DNA of 64,000 nucleotides from Rufibacter psychrotolerans. GTDB lineage: Bacteria > Bacteroidota > Bacteroidia > Cytophagales > Hymenobacteraceae. Shown here piece after piece: positions 23,839-33,032 of the stretch. The stretch is taken from positions 1-64,000 of the forward strand of contig NZ_JAFFJV010000021.1 in NCBI RefSeq assembly GCF_016924645.1, read 5' to 3'. Position 1 is the first letter of the stretch, and each line of letters begins with the position of its first letter. The notes under the pieces were generated by a model. That model was not told the origin of the DNA. It did no database searches and saw only the letters and a program-made list of their open reading frames with translations. The translations under genes were made by a program, and so were the position numbers.

Positions 23839-26343
23839 ATGCGACACCTTTTCTTCTTAGCTCTTTTGCTGGGCAGTTGCCCTGTGCTGCACGCCCAAAC
23901 GCCCGCTAAAGAGAAAAAACAACTCACGGCCGTGAGAACCACCACGCCGCCCAAGGTAGACGGTCTGCCCACGGAGGAAGTATGGCAGCAAGCTCCAGCC
24001 GCCACCAATTTCACCCAGAACGAACCGGTCAACGGCGCGCCCTCGCGGCAACGCACCGAGGTACGCATCCTCTACGACGATGACGCCATTTACGTGGGTG
24101 CCATGCTCTACGACCCGGCCCCCGACTCCGTGCTGACCCAGCTGAGCCAGCGCGACGGCGGCCAGGTAAACGCCGATATGTTTGGCGTGTACTTTGACAC
24201 CTACCTTGACAAGCAGAACGCCTTTGGCTTTGAGGTGTCGGCGGCCGGCGTGCAGACCGATTTCAAGTCTACCAGCAACGGCGATGACTTTGCCTGGAAC
24301 GCCGTGTGGGAGAGCGTGGTGGCGCGCCATGACCAGGGCTGGTCGGTGGAGTACCGCATCCCGTACTCGGCCATCCGGTTCCCCAAGAAAGACGTGCAGG
24401 CCTGGGGCCTGAATTTCTGGCGTTCCACGCGCCGCTACCGCGAAAGCGCCTTCTGGAACTACGTAGACCCCTCGGTACAGGGCTGGCTGAACCAGTTTGG
24501 CGTCCTGAACGGCGTGCAGGGCCTGGAGGCGCCGCTCAGGCTCTCGCTCATGCCCTACCTGTCTGGCTACGCCGACCATTATCCCCAAGACCAGGCTGGC
24601 AAGAAAGACCTGAAAACCACCCTCAACGGCGGCATGGACATCAAATACGGCATCAACGACGCCTTTACCCTGGACATGACGCTGGTGCCCGACTTCGGGC
24701 AGACACAGTCAGACGCGCAGGTGCTCAACCTCTCGCCGTTTGAGGTCCGTTTTAACGAAAACAGGCAGTTTTTCACCGAGGGCACCGAGCTGTTCAACAA
24801 AGCGGGGCTGTTCTACTCCCGCCGCATCGGGGCCCAGCCCCTCAACTACGGCAACCTGGCCTACGACCGGAATTATTACGGCCGCGACGGAGAGGAAGTG
24901 GAAATAGTGGAAAACCCCGAGAAAACCAGTTTGCTGAACGCCACCAAGATTTCGGGGCGCACCAACAAAGGCCTGGGCATTGGCTTTTTCAACGCCGTGA
25001 CGCGCAACACCTTTGCCACGCTCCGGAGCGAACGCGTGCAGGAGGAGTTTAAGGTGCTTACTGACCCCGCCACCAATTACAACGTGCTGGTGCTGGACCA
25101 GACCCTGCCCAACACCTCGTACGTCACGCTCACCAACACCAACGTGACCCGCAGCAAAGGCTTCTACAACGCCAACGTGACCGGGCTCATGACCCGCCTC
25201 TCCAACAAGAAGAACAGCTACACCCTTAACCTGGCCGGTAACCTGAGCCAGAAATACCACAAAGACCAGGTACCCGAGGGCACCGACAAGGTAGAGCTGG
25301 GCCATTTCTACTCGGCCAGTTTTGGGAAGACTAGCGGAAATTTCCAGTTTAACGTGCGGCACACTGCCGAGAGCCACACCTATGACATCAACGACCTGGG
25401 CTACCTGGACAACAACAACTCCCGCGAAACCCAGGCGCACGTGGCCTACAACATCTACAAGCCCTTCTGGAAACTCAACAACATGTACAACGCGCTGGGC
25501 GTGCAGCACCGCATGCTCTACAAACCGGCCGCGTTTACCCAACTGGCCTACTTTCTGGAAACCAACGCCACCACCAAGAACTTCCTTTCGTTTGGCTACA
25601 CGCTGGTCTGGCTCCCCAAGGACGGCTATGACTACTTTGAGCCCCGCTCCTACAAAGACGGCGTGCCTGACCGCAAGTGGCGCAAACCTGCCGGCTGGGA
25701 GCTAAACTCCTATATCTCCTCAGACTACCGCAAAAAATTTGCCCTTGACCTTAGCTTTGGCTTTTACCTGGCCCCGGAGTATGACCAGTTTGACAAATGG
25801 GTGGGCGTGAGCCCCCGCGTTCGGGTCAATGACAACCTGCAGCTGATCTACCGCCTTGACTACAACCACGCGCCGCGCGATTTCGGGTTTGCCGGCACCG
25901 GCCTCCAGGACAGCATCTTCTTTGGCCGGCGCGAGGTGCAGACCGTGAGCAACACGGTAACGGGTACCTACATCTTCAACGCCCGCACGGCCCTGAACCT
26001 GAACATGCGCCACTACTGGTCTAACGCCACCTTTGACCGCTATTTTCTGCTGCAGGAAGACGGCAACGGCACCCACCTGGGGTACCGGCCGGCCTCGCCT
26101 TCGGCCCTGCCGCGCAACTTCAACGCCTTCAACATTGACCTGGTGTACAGCTGGCGGTTCGCGCCGGGCAGTGAGGTGAGCGTGGTCTGGAAAAACGCCA
26201 TTTATGACAGCGCCCTGCCCACCAGAACCCACTATTTCCTGAACCTGCGCAACACCCTTCAGGCCAAACAATTGAACAGCTTCTCCGTTAAGGTCTTATA
26301 CTACCTGGATTACCAGGAGATCAGGCGAGTGCTCAAAACCTAA
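23839..26343 (+). CDS. DUF5916 outer-membrane protein with a CBM9-like domain
   Basis: An 834-residue exported protein. The signal peptide is about residues 1-20 (LFFLALLLGSCPVLHAQ). Residues about 32-215 form a carbohydrate-binding-module-9-like domain: PPKVDGLPTEEVWQQAP, VRILYDDDAIYVGAMLYD, then GFEVSAAGVQTD and the EYRIPYSAIRFP signature. The remaining 600 residues, DUF5916, are a predicted membrane barrel with PDFGQTQSD and FNENRQFFTEG motifs. These proteins are widespread in Bacteroidota and have no proven role that I know of; sugar or glycan contact is an inference from the CBM9-like part. It shares an operon with the S1 gene upstream (32 nt) and the Rossmann gene downstream (12 nt). 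Confidence 0.9.
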   Translation: MRHLFFLALLLGSCPVLHAQTPAKEKKQLTAVRTTTPPKVDGLPTEEVWQQAPAATNFTQNEPVNGAPSRQRTEVRILYDDDAIYVGAMLYDPAPDSVLTQLSQRDGGQVNADMFGVYFDTYLDKQNAFGFEVSAAGVQTDFKSTSNGDDFAWNAVWESVVARHDQGWSVEYRIPYSAIRFPKKDVQAWGLNFWRSTRRYRESAFWNYVDPSVQGWLNQFGVLNGVQGLEAPLRLSLMPYLSGYADHYPQDQAGKKDLKTTLNGGMDIKYGINDAFTLDMTLVPDFGQTQSDAQVLNLSPFEVRFNENRQFFTEGTELFNKAGLFYSRRIGAQPLNYGNLAYDRNYYGRDGEEVEIVENPEKTSLLNATKISGRTNKGLGIGFFNAVTRNTFATLRSERVQEEFKVLTDPATNYNVLVLDQTLPNTSYVTLTNTNVTRSKGFYNANVTGLMTRLSNKKNSYTLNLAGNLSQKYHKDQVPEGTDKVELGHFYSASFGKTSGNFQFNVRHTAESHTYDINDLGYLDNNNSRETQAHVAYNIYKPFWKLNNMYNALGVQHRMLYKPAAFTQLAYFLETNATTKNFLSFGYTLVWLPKDGYDYFEPRSYKDGVPDRKWRKPAGWELNSYISSDYRKKFALDLSFGFYLAPEYDQFDKWVGVSPRVRVNDNLQLIYRLDYNHAPRDFGFAGTGLQDSIFFGRREVQTVSNTVTGTYIFNARTALNLNMRHYWSNATFDRYFLLQEDGNGTHLGYRPASPSALPRNFNAFNIDLVYSWRFAPGSEVSVVWKNAIYDSALPTRTHYFLNLRNTLQAKQLNSFSVKVLYYLDYQEIRRVLKT

Positions 26344-26355
26344 CCTTTCCCTTGT

Positions 26356-27018
26356 ATGGTGTCTCCTAAAGTTGCGCTTATTGCCGGTGCCAGCGGCCTG
26401 GTAGGCAGCCACTGCCTGCAGTTGCTGCTGCAGAGCCCGCGCTACCACAAGGTGATCTCGGTGGGGCGCAAGCTCATTCCCCTGGAGCACCCCAAACTGC
26501 AGCAACAGGTGGTAGACTTCAACCATCTGGAGAAGCACCGCCACAGCCTCATCGCCGATGACGTGTACTGCTGTCTGGGCACCACCATTAAGAAAGCGGG
26601 CTCACAGGAGAAATTCAGGCAGGTGGACTACACGTATGTGGTAAACCTGGCCAAGATCACGGTGTCGCACTTCGCCAGTCAGTTTCTGGTGGTGTCAGCG
26701 CTGGGGGCCGATGCCAGCTCCCGCATTTTCTACAACCGGGTCAAAGGCGAAATGGAGCAAGCCGTTAAGGCGCTTCCGTTCACGGCGGTGCACATCTTTC
26801 AGCCCTCGCTGCTCCTGGGCAACCGCAAAGAGGTGAGGCTGGGCGAGAAGGCAGCCTCGGCGTTCGCCAACGTGTTCGGCTTCCTGTTCAAAGGTCCGCT
26901 GCGCCCGTACAAAGCCATTCAGGCCCAAGCCGTGGCCAAGGCCATGCTGGAGGCCGCCAAGCAAGACGGCGGCGGGGTACTGGTGCACTCCAATGAGCAG
27001 ATGCTGCAATACAGTTGA
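26356..27018 (+). CDS. NAD(P)-binding Rossmann protein, atypical short-chain/epimerase-like
   Basis: A 220-residue cytoplasmic protein. The nucleotide-binding motif GASGLVGSHCLQ is near residue 10, a basic VGRKLIP segment near 34 suggests NADPH, and a YNRVKGEME (YxxxK) active-site-like pair lies near residue 129. The layout matches the small NAD(P)H-binding family related to HTATIP2/oxidoreductases. The substrate is unknown. It follows the DUF5916 gene by 12 nt, so it is likely in the same operon. Confidence 0.85.
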   Translation: MVSPKVALIAGASGLVGSHCLQLLLQSPRYHKVISVGRKLIPLEHPKLQQQVVDFNHLEKHRHSLIADDVYCCLGTTIKKAGSQEKFRQVDYTYVVNLAKITVSHFASQFLVVSALGADASSRIFYNRVKGEMEQAVKALPFTAVHIFQPSLLLGNRKEVRLGEKAASAFANVFGFLFKGPLRPYKAIQAQAVAKAMLEAAKQDGGGVLVHSNEQMLQYS

Positions 27019-27067
27019 TGAGTAATGGTTGGAGAACCCTATTTCCCCAACAAAAATACAGGAGAAA

Positions 27068-27215
27068 GGTAGCGTTGTTACCCTGTAACAGGGTGCCTCA
27101 ACGAAACAGAAACGCTCCGTCTAACACAGGCCTTAATCCAGGGCATAAATGGTTCAGGAAAGGAGTAACGGTTAGCGCTTCGTAGAACCACGTCGTTACA
27201 GGGTAACGACGCTAC
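27068..27215. repeat. 147-bp element bounded by TTAC-CCTG-TAAC inverted ends, copy 1
   Basis: The left end ggtagcgttgttaccctgta (27068-27087) is the near-complement of the right end ttacagggtaacgacgctac (27196-27215). The same termini bound the 237-bp element at 62768-63004. The interiors differ and are non-coding. Confidence 0.7.
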
Positions 27216-27219
27216 AGTT

Positions 27220-27259
27220 CTGTTCTGGGGCTGTTTTCTGAAAAACAGCCCCAGAACAG
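27220..27259. repeat. Dispersed palindrome, 18-bp perfect stem
   Basis: ctgttctggggctgtttt, loop ctga, aaaacagccccagaacag. One of the cleanest copies of the family. Confidence 0.8.
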
Positions 27260-27323
27260 AAAAATCTTCTGGGGCCAACTTCCTCTTTTCTGGTGCGTAC
27301 TGTGTGCAAACCTTACGCAAACC

Positions 27324-28109
27324 ATGGACTCTGCCCAACCTCAGATCAGGCACCACTTTCCGCGCAGCACCCAGTATGACCCCAAGTGGGTGCGGGAGCA
27401 CTCCATGGGCGAGAACGTGCTCTTTAACCTGGAAAGCATCACGCCTCTTATTCCGTTTAAGAAAGGCATGCGGGTGCTGGACCTTGGCTGCGGCAAGGCG
27501 GCCAGTTCTATCTTCCTGGCCAAGGAGTTTGACGTGCAGGTGTGGGCGGTAGATGAGGCCATCTCGGCCACGGCCAACTATGAGCGGGTGCTGGAGGTCC
27601 AGCTGGACAACCGCATTTTCCCCCTGCAGGCCGATGCCCGTTCCCTGCCTTTCCCCGAGGAGTTTTTTGACGTGGTGCTGGTGATTGACTCGTACACCTA
27701 CTTCGGCACTGACGACAAGTACCTGCCCTACATCTGCCGCTTCCTGAAACCCGAGGGCTACATTGGCATTGTGGACGTGTGCTTTACGGAGGAGATTGAG
27801 ACCCTGGACCAGGTGCCCGACTTTCTGCGCGAAGATTACCAGAATTACTGGTACTACATCCACTCGGTGCCGTGGTGGCGGAAGCTCTGGGAAAAGACCG
27901 GCCTGGTAGAGGTTACCGTGGCCGAGCTGCTACCCGCCGCCCAGATCATCAGGGAGCAGTACGTGCGCGATTTTGAGGAACACGGCCAGAAAAAAGACCC
28001 GTTTGCCCGCGCCCTGAAGAAAGACACCCACCAGAAAATCAGCTTCTTCAGGCTGGTGGGCCAGCGCACCCAGAAAGACGCGTACCTGCAGTCTTACAAA
28101 AAAGCGTAA
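27324..28109 (+). CDS. Class I SAM-dependent methyltransferase
   Basis: A 261-residue cytoplasmic methyltransferase. The SAM-binding motif I is VLDLGCGKAASS (near residue 52) and the acidic end of strand 2 is AVDEA (near 76). Motif II/III-like segments are LPFPEEFFDVVLVIDSY (near 111-127) and FLKPEGYIGIVDVCF (near 142-157). The overall architecture fits the Methyltransf_11/25 families acting on small molecules or lipids. The N-terminal segment (QIRHHFPRSTQYDPKWVRE) is an alpha-helical cap. The substrate cannot be told from context. The gene is a lone plus-strand unit. Confidence 0.87.
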   Translation: MDSAQPQIRHHFPRSTQYDPKWVREHSMGENVLFNLESITPLIPFKKGMRVLDLGCGKAASSIFLAKEFDVQVWAVDEAISATANYERVLEVQLDNRIFPLQADARSLPFPEEFFDVVLVIDSYTYFGTDDKYLPYICRFLKPEGYIGIVDVCFTEEIETLDQVPDFLREDYQNYWYYIHSVPWWRKLWEKTGLVEVTVAELLPAAQIIREQYVRDFEEHGQKKDPFARALKKDTHQKISFFRLVGQRTQKDAYLQSYKKA

Positions 28110-28247
28110 CTTTGCGGCACTGGCCTTCTGGGGTTATCCTTTGGGCCGGTTTTGACTGTTTTTCTCCACAGGTAAAATATTAGGGGTTTCTGGGCAGTTG
28201 TATAGACGCACGCGTGGCTTTCATCTTTTGCAAAGAATCTTTTTACT

Positions 28248-28757
28248 ATGAAGAACAAACATCTTATTTTTGGGCTGGGGCTGCTGTTGCTTAGCTTTGC
28301 CAACCTAAAAAGCGCCCAGGCGCAAACGGTAGGCATCGGCCTTCGGGTGGGTGGCTACGCGGCGGGGATCTCGGGGAAATATTTTTTCCGGGATGACTGG
28401 GCCTTTGAAGGAATCCTGGGAACGGGGTTCGGCCGCAGGGGCTTTCAGGTGACCGGCCTGTTTGAGAAGCACGCACCGGCCTTTGGCGTAGCGGGGCTAC
28501 AGTGGTTTTACGGCGGGGGGGCCCACATTGGGTTCTTCAAGGGCCGGTACTACCACAGTCCCTCCAGCAGACATTATGACGATTCTTTCAGAAAGACCCT
28601 CACAACGGTGGGGATAGACGGTATTGTAGGTTTGGAATATCAGATTACGGAGATTCCGGTGTCAGTAGGTATCGATTTTAAGCCATTTTTCGAAACCAAC
28701 CGCGATGGACTCTTCCTGTATGGTGACGGAGCTCTGACCGTGCGCTATACATTCTAA
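28248..28757 (+). CDS. Small outer-membrane beta-barrel protein
   Basis: A 169-residue exported protein with a signal peptide (HLIFGLGLLLLSFANLKSAQ, cut after AQAQ). The mature part is a run of alternating strands rich in Gly and aromatics (GIGLRVGGYAAGISGKYFF, LTVRYTF at the C-terminus) ending in Phe, as in eight-stranded OmpW/OmpX-like barrels. I do not recognise a specific family. It is followed by a good terminator at 28778-28803. Confidence 0.75.
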   Translation: MKNKHLIFGLGLLLLSFANLKSAQAQTVGIGLRVGGYAAGISGKYFFRDDWAFEGILGTGFGRRGFQVTGLFEKHAPAFGVAGLQWFYGGGAHIGFFKGRYYHSPSSRHYDDSFRKTLTTVGIDGIVGLEYQITEIPVSVGIDFKPFFETNRDGLFLYGDGALTVRYTF

Positions 28758-28777
28758 TGCTTCCCCGAACCTACTTG

Positions 28778-28803
28778 AAAAGCCTGCCTCGTGCAGGCTT
28801 TTT
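28778..28803 (+). terminator. Rho-independent terminator
   Basis: AAAAGCCTGC-ctcgt-GCAGGCTTTTTC, 20 nt past the stop of the small barrel gene. Confidence 0.85.
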
Positions 28804-28980
28804 CATTTTCTGCCTTTGCCGTTTTAGGGCCTTTTCTGAAAAACCGGGCGTAAATCGCACCTCTCTTTTCTGAGCGGCAGAACAGAGCAGGGCACCCGCT
28901 TTGGCGCAGGCGGCATCCTGTTTTGGCTACCATGACACTTTCTTGCAGGCAAACACGTTAACAAGGCAGCGGCCCTTCCC

Positions 28981-29008
28981 TTGGTCTGCCATTATATGTT
29001 TATCTTTC
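28981..29008 (+). promoter_or_regulatory. Promoter of the desaturase gene
   Basis: TTG (28981-28983), 17 nt, TATCTTTC (29001-29008). The -7 box has C in place of the final G. The gene start is 61 nt downstream. Confidence 0.45.
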
Positions 29009-29069
29009 GTGCAAATTCCTCCCGCACCCGTGCTTTAGAGGCGATCCCTGCTCCAACTTATTCCATTGC

Positions 29070-30215
29070 ATGTCCTCTAAGTTAAAGTTCCTCAATACAG
29101 AAAAGTCTACTTTTTATGCCACCACCCGCCTACGGGTAGACGCTTATCTAAAAGAAAAAGGCAGCTCCAGAAATGCCAACGGTGCCATGTGGCGCAAGAT
29201 CGCCTTCTATCTGACGGTAACCGCCGGCTTGTATGGCCTTATTCTCTCTAACCAGTTCTCTGTCTGGCCTATGTTTGGGCTGGCGCTGCTGCTGGGCGTT
29301 TTCAGTGCCCTTATTGGGTTCAATGTGTGCCATGACGCCATCCACGGGTCGCTTTCTGCCAGCGGCAGGGTCAACAAGATCTACAGTTTTGTTTTCAACC
29401 TGATTGGCGCCAGTCCCTACGTCTGGAACCTGACCCACAATGTGGTGCACCACACCTACACCAACATTCCCGGTCATGACGAAGACATTGAGGTAGCCCC
29501 CGGCCTAATTAGGGTAAACCCCGAGGAGAAAGTGACCAAGGCGCAGCGGTTTCAGCACATTTACGCCTTTGGGCTCTACAGCCTTTCTTCCCTGTCCTGG
29601 GTGCTCAGGAAAGACTACATCAAGTTCTTCCAGAAACAGATTGGGGCACAGGCCACGGCCAACCACCCCAGGAAAGAGTACTACAAACTTTTCCTGTACA
29701 AGGCTATCTACTACGTGCTGTTCATGGTGCTGCCGCTGGTAGTCTTAGACATTACCTGGTGGCAGTTTGTCATTGGGTTTGTGGGCATGCACCTGGCCGA
29801 AGGGCTGGTGATGGGCCTGGTGTTTCAGTTGGCGCACGTGGTGGAAGGGACTGATTTCCCCGCCCCCAATGAAGACGGCAACATGGAAGAAGCCTGGGCA
29901 AACCACCAAATGCGCACCACCGCCAATTTCGCGACCAGGAGTAAAGTGGCCGGTTTCCTGCTGGGCGGCCTGAACCAGCAAATTGAGCACCACCTCTTCC
30001 CCAAGGTCTGCCACATTCACTATCCCGGCATTTCGGCCATTGTAAAGGCTACCGCGCATGAGTTTGGGTTACCGTACATTGAGAGCCCTACCTTCTCCCA
30101 GGCCTTAGGCTCGCACTACCGTATGCTCAAGAAGTTGGGCTGGCAGGCGTATCAGGAGCAGGAGCTTTCCCTGGCCGCAGAAAAATCAGAGAAAAAGCTC
30201 TTAGTTGCCAGCTAA
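29070..30215 (+). CDS. Membrane fatty acid desaturase (acyl-CoA/acyl-lipid)
   Basis: Introduces a double bond into membrane fatty acids, using di-iron chemistry. It has 381 residues and four to six membrane helices. All three histidine boxes are present: HDAIHG (near 90), HNVVHHTY (near 124) and QIEHHLFPKVCH (near 307), the last being the QxxHH form of the linoleoyl/delta-6 class. There is no fused cytochrome b5 domain, so an external electron donor is needed. It has its own promoter at 28981-29008. Confidence 0.92.
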   Translation: MSSKLKFLNTEKSTFYATTRLRVDAYLKEKGSSRNANGAMWRKIAFYLTVTAGLYGLILSNQFSVWPMFGLALLLGVFSALIGFNVCHDAIHGSLSASGRVNKIYSFVFNLIGASPYVWNLTHNVVHHTYTNIPGHDEDIEVAPGLIRVNPEEKVTKAQRFQHIYAFGLYSLSSLSWVLRKDYIKFFQKQIGAQATANHPRKEYYKLFLYKAIYYVLFMVLPLVVLDITWWQFVIGFVGMHLAEGLVMGLVFQLAHVVEGTDFPAPNEDGNMEEAWANHQMRTTANFATRSKVAGFLLGGLNQQIEHHLFPKVCHIHYPGISAIVKATAHEFGLPYIESPTFSQALGSHYRMLKKLGWQAYQEQELSLAAEKSEKKLLVAS

Positions 30216-30393
30216 GCCATTGCCCGCTGAAGTGAAACCAGCCTAATCAGGAAGTGTAACGCGGTGGATTGTTTAATGTGGTTCAGCACAAACGAACTCT
30301 GAATCTTGCTGATGTGGGGGCACTGTCCTCCTCCTGGGGAAAGTTCTGGCGAAAAAGCAGCAGAAGCTGCAAACGATCTAACCTGATTTTTTG

Positions 30394-31176
30394 ATGACCT
30401 CCACCCACACCAGCGCCTTGGCAAACACCAACGGGATGAATCTTTATACCGAGTTCCAGCACGAGCATGCAAACCGCCCCACCCTGGTCTTCCTGCACGA
30501 CTCCCTGGGTTGCTTACAGCTCTGGCGTGATTTCCCTGAAAAACTAGCCCAGGCGGCCCAATGCAATGTTTTGGTATATGACCGCCTGGGCTACGGAAAG
30601 TCGGCCCCCATGCCATCGCACGAAAGACCCACCAATTATTTGGAGCTAGAGGCAGATGTCCTGAATAACCTTCTCGCCACGCTAGAGATAACCGACGCGA
30701 TCCTGTTTGGCCACAGCGACGGCGGCTCCATTGCCTTGATTGCGGCAAGCAAGTACCCGGAGAAGATCAAAGCCATTATCTGCGAAGCTGCCCACATTTT
30801 TGTGGAGGAGCTTACCCTAAACGGGATTTACGCGGCCATGCAAGCCTACAACACCACCAACCTGCCCGAGCGCCTGCAGAAATACCACGGCGATAAAGTG
30901 GACACCATTTTCAAGGCTTGGACCCACACCTGGACCCGCAGCGATTACCGGCAGTGGAACATAGAGCATTTTCTGCCCGGCATCACCTGTCCGTTGTTGT
31001 TTATCCAGGGTGAGGCAGATGAATACGGTACTTTGGCGCAGGTAGAAAAAACCGTCAGTCAGGTAAACGGCCCAGCCGAAAAATACCTCATCCCCAACGC
31101 TGGCCACACTCCGCATAAACAATACCCCCAACTGGTGTTAGACAAAGCCATTGAATTCATACACCGGTTGGCTTAA
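30394..31176 (+). CDS. Alpha/beta hydrolase
   Basis: A 260-residue cytoplasmic hydrolase. The oxyanion motif is FLHDSLGC (near 32), the nucleophile elbow GHSDGGS (near 109), the acid GEADEYG (near 208) and the base NAGHTPH (near 236), all in the expected order. I start at ATG 30394, three bases inside the longer TTG frame; a shorter start at the internal Met (GMNLYTEF, 30436) is also possible. Substrate unknown. A terminator follows at 31199-31224. Confidence 0.88.
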   Translation: MTSTHTSALANTNGMNLYTEFQHEHANRPTLVFLHDSLGCLQLWRDFPEKLAQAAQCNVLVYDRLGYGKSAPMPSHERPTNYLELEADVLNNLLATLEITDAILFGHSDGGSIALIAASKYPEKIKAIICEAAHIFVEELTLNGIYAAMQAYNTTNLPERLQKYHGDKVDTIFKAWTHTWTRSDYRQWNIEHFLPGITCPLLFIQGEADEYGTLAQVEKTVSQVNGPAEKYLIPNAGHTPHKQYPQLVLDKAIEFIHRLA

Positions 31177-31198
31177 GTCTAAAATCTAATGCCACCTG

Positions 31199-31224
31199 AA
31201 AAGCTTGCCACGTGCAGGCTTTTT
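31199..31224 (+). terminator. Rho-independent terminator of the hydrolase gene
   Basis: AAAAGCTTGC-cac-GTGCAGGCTTTTTC-type stem (one G-T pair) followed by a T-run. A degenerate dispersed palindrome follows at about 31236-31278. Confidence 0.75.
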
Positions 31225-31354
31225 CTACTTATACTGGTTTTTAATTTTAAGCAGTTTTTTAAAAAACAGACTCAAAACATGAGCATGTTAGCACAGGAGA
31301 AATAAGCAAAAACCTCTTAACCTTCCATGATAGGAAATTACGAAGGCCTAGCAA

Positions 31355-32824
31355 TTATTTTTGAACTACTAACTGTTTTGTCAGGGTAGTTGAGCCTACC
31401 TGCATACGGTATAGATAGAGACCTGCACCCAAGCTCTTTGGCCTCCAATCAACTTGATGTTGGCCTTGTTTGAACGCCCCTTCTGTGACGACAGCCACTT
31501 TCCTACCCAAAATATCATGAACAGTAAGGCGAACATTAGAAGGCTTTGGCAGGTGAAATTTAAAAGTAGTAATCTCCTGTACCGGATTAGGAAAATTCTG
31601 ACCCAATACTATGTTGGCTATATTCAAATCGCCAGGAGAAGATAAAGGCTCTGGCACATGAATCTTCCAGGTACGGGTTTTGGTAAGTTCCGGCAGAATC
31701 ACAGGGTCTCGCACATAGGGGGTTCCATCTTTCACCCGCAACTCTACCGTGTGTTCGCCTACGCCCAGCCCGCTCCCTGTCACTGGTAATTCCTTGGCCC
31801 CGGTTTTCACTAACACCCCATCTATAAACCATTCTAATAACAACCCGTGCTCTGGTAGAGGGGCGTCCAGGCTCAATTGCAGGCTTTCAGTGCTTTTCAA
31901 AATCAGGTCTTCCGCTGCCGGAAGAAACTTCCTGATCCTGGTCATGCGGTTAGACCACCGCTCATCTTGATAGATAAAGCTGATGATGGCTTCCTTGCAA
32001 ACCGCACAGAAATCGTGCTCTGACGCGCGCATTTTACACTCCAGTTGCGGACGATACCAACCCTTCTCTTGGATGGCCCCCTCAAACAGACCTACTTTCT
32101 CTTTATACTGGTCAGTTTGCGGAGTTGGCAACGGGGTTCCGGCCTCTATCCAATGCTTCCATTTTATTTGCTCCCGCTCTACTTTTGAGGTAACATTTCG
32201 AGCCTCGTGAGGCGAATGAGCAGGTTTTATGTACTCATCTGCCAGAAAGAATTGGTGACCTAACTCATGCACCACTGGCGCAAAATCAGAGCCTCCCCGG
32301 GCTGTCATGTCACTGGTGCCAGCATCCATCTCATCATTGATCAGCATCATATAGAATGGGTCCAGATACCCCATCTTCTCATACATCCACCACTTAAAAT
32401 CACTCCAAGTATAACTGCCATCTGCATTAGGCTTTATACAGACACCTATTCCCACACAGTCATTATAAGTGGCATTGAAGTGCGTGTCCCTCACTTTACC
32501 CCAACCGTACCAATCTATTCCTGAGTCTTTAGAAGCAACCGAAACGGCCAGCACATTGAAATAACTCTTATACTCTTTGAAGGGTGAGGCAGCGAAAATC
32601 TTATCCGTCACCCGCTGAGCATCAGCTAAAAAGATGGGAATTTCTTCTTCTTTATACCCTTCAGACACAACAATAATAGTCATTCTTCTATCTAAAGGAC
32701 CATTCTGCAGCAACGGATGAACCGTGTATTGGGCTTTGGCAGTGTGGCTTGCCCCTAACAAAAAGCAACCAATCACCATCTGCAAAAGCGTTATCCGGCA
32801 AAGAGCTCTGTACATAAAGAACAT
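31355..32824 (-). CDS. Secreted M64-type (IgA peptidase-like) zinc metallopeptidase with type-A T9SS signal
   Basis: About 489 residues. The signal peptide runs MFFMYRALCRITLLQ...TAKA, cut before QYTVHPLL. I chose ATG 32824 (ATG 32815 is equally possible) over the longer frame that adds 24 charged residues in front. The M64 domain (about 25-310) opens with RRMTIIVVSEGYKEEE and has the zinc motif HELGHQFFLADEY near residue 185. An Ig-like linker follows. The last 80 residues form a type-A T9SS sorting domain: NFPNPVQEITTFKFHL, LTVHDILGRKV, GAGLYLYRMQVG. It is probably cell-surface or secreted. Codon use is visibly AT-richer than the neighbours, hinting at recent acquisition. Confidence 0.88.
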   Translation of the reverse strand: MFFMYRALCRITLLQMVIGCFLLGASHTAKAQYTVHPLLQNGPLDRRMTIIVVSEGYKEEEIPIFLADAQRVTDKIFAASPFKEYKSYFNVLAVSVASKDSGIDWYGWGKVRDTHFNATYNDCVGIGVCIKPNADGSYTWSDFKWWMYEKMGYLDPFYMMLINDEMDAGTSDMTARGGSDFAPVVHELGHQFFLADEYIKPAHSPHEARNVTSKVEREQIKWKHWIEAGTPLPTPQTDQYKEKVGLFEGAIQEKGWYRPQLECKMRASEHDFCAVCKEAIISFIYQDERWSNRMTRIRKFLPAAEDLILKSTESLQLSLDAPLPEHGLLLEWFIDGVLVKTGAKELPVTGSGLGVGEHTVELRVKDGTPYVRDPVILPELTKTRTWKIHVPEPLSSPGDLNIANIVLGQNFPNPVQEITTFKFHLPKPSNVRLTVHDILGRKVAVVTEGAFKQGQHQVDWRPKSLGAGLYLYRMQVGSTTLTKQLVVQK

Positions 32825-32995
32825 ATATTGTGGTATAAGCTGAGATAACTTTCTACCTCTTCTGGTAATGACACATAAGGATATACAACGGGGCAACTGT
32901 ACGTCATTCTATGGACATGCCAAACCACCTTTCCCCCTAGCGGCGGGCATAAAGTAGTTCTTCTATTATCCCTATTTAAACTGACAATGTGGAGA

Positions 32996-33027
32996 TTTGC
33001 AGAATCCAACCCTAGCCGCTACCTTTG
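32996..33027 (+). promoter_or_regulatory. Promoter of the metH leader
   Basis: TTTG (32996-32999), 20 nt, TACCTTTG (33020-33027), the best promoter match in the window. Transcription would start near 33033, exactly at the first base of the riboswitch P1 helix. Confidence 0.8.
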
Positions 33028-33032
33028 CAGAT

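Larger units (their letters stand above)
27019..27323. other. Gene-free gap with two structured repeats
   Basis: Holds the TTACAGGGTAA-type element (27068-27215) and a perfect copy of the dispersed palindrome (27220-27259). No gene or clear promoter is seen. Confidence 0.65.
28758..29069. other. Gene-free gap: terminator, palindrome, promoter
   Basis: Contains the terminator (28778-28803), a degenerate dispersed palindrome (about 28819-28858: gttttagggccttttctgaa then aaaccgggcg) and the desaturase promoter (28981-29008). No gene is supported. Confidence 0.65.
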
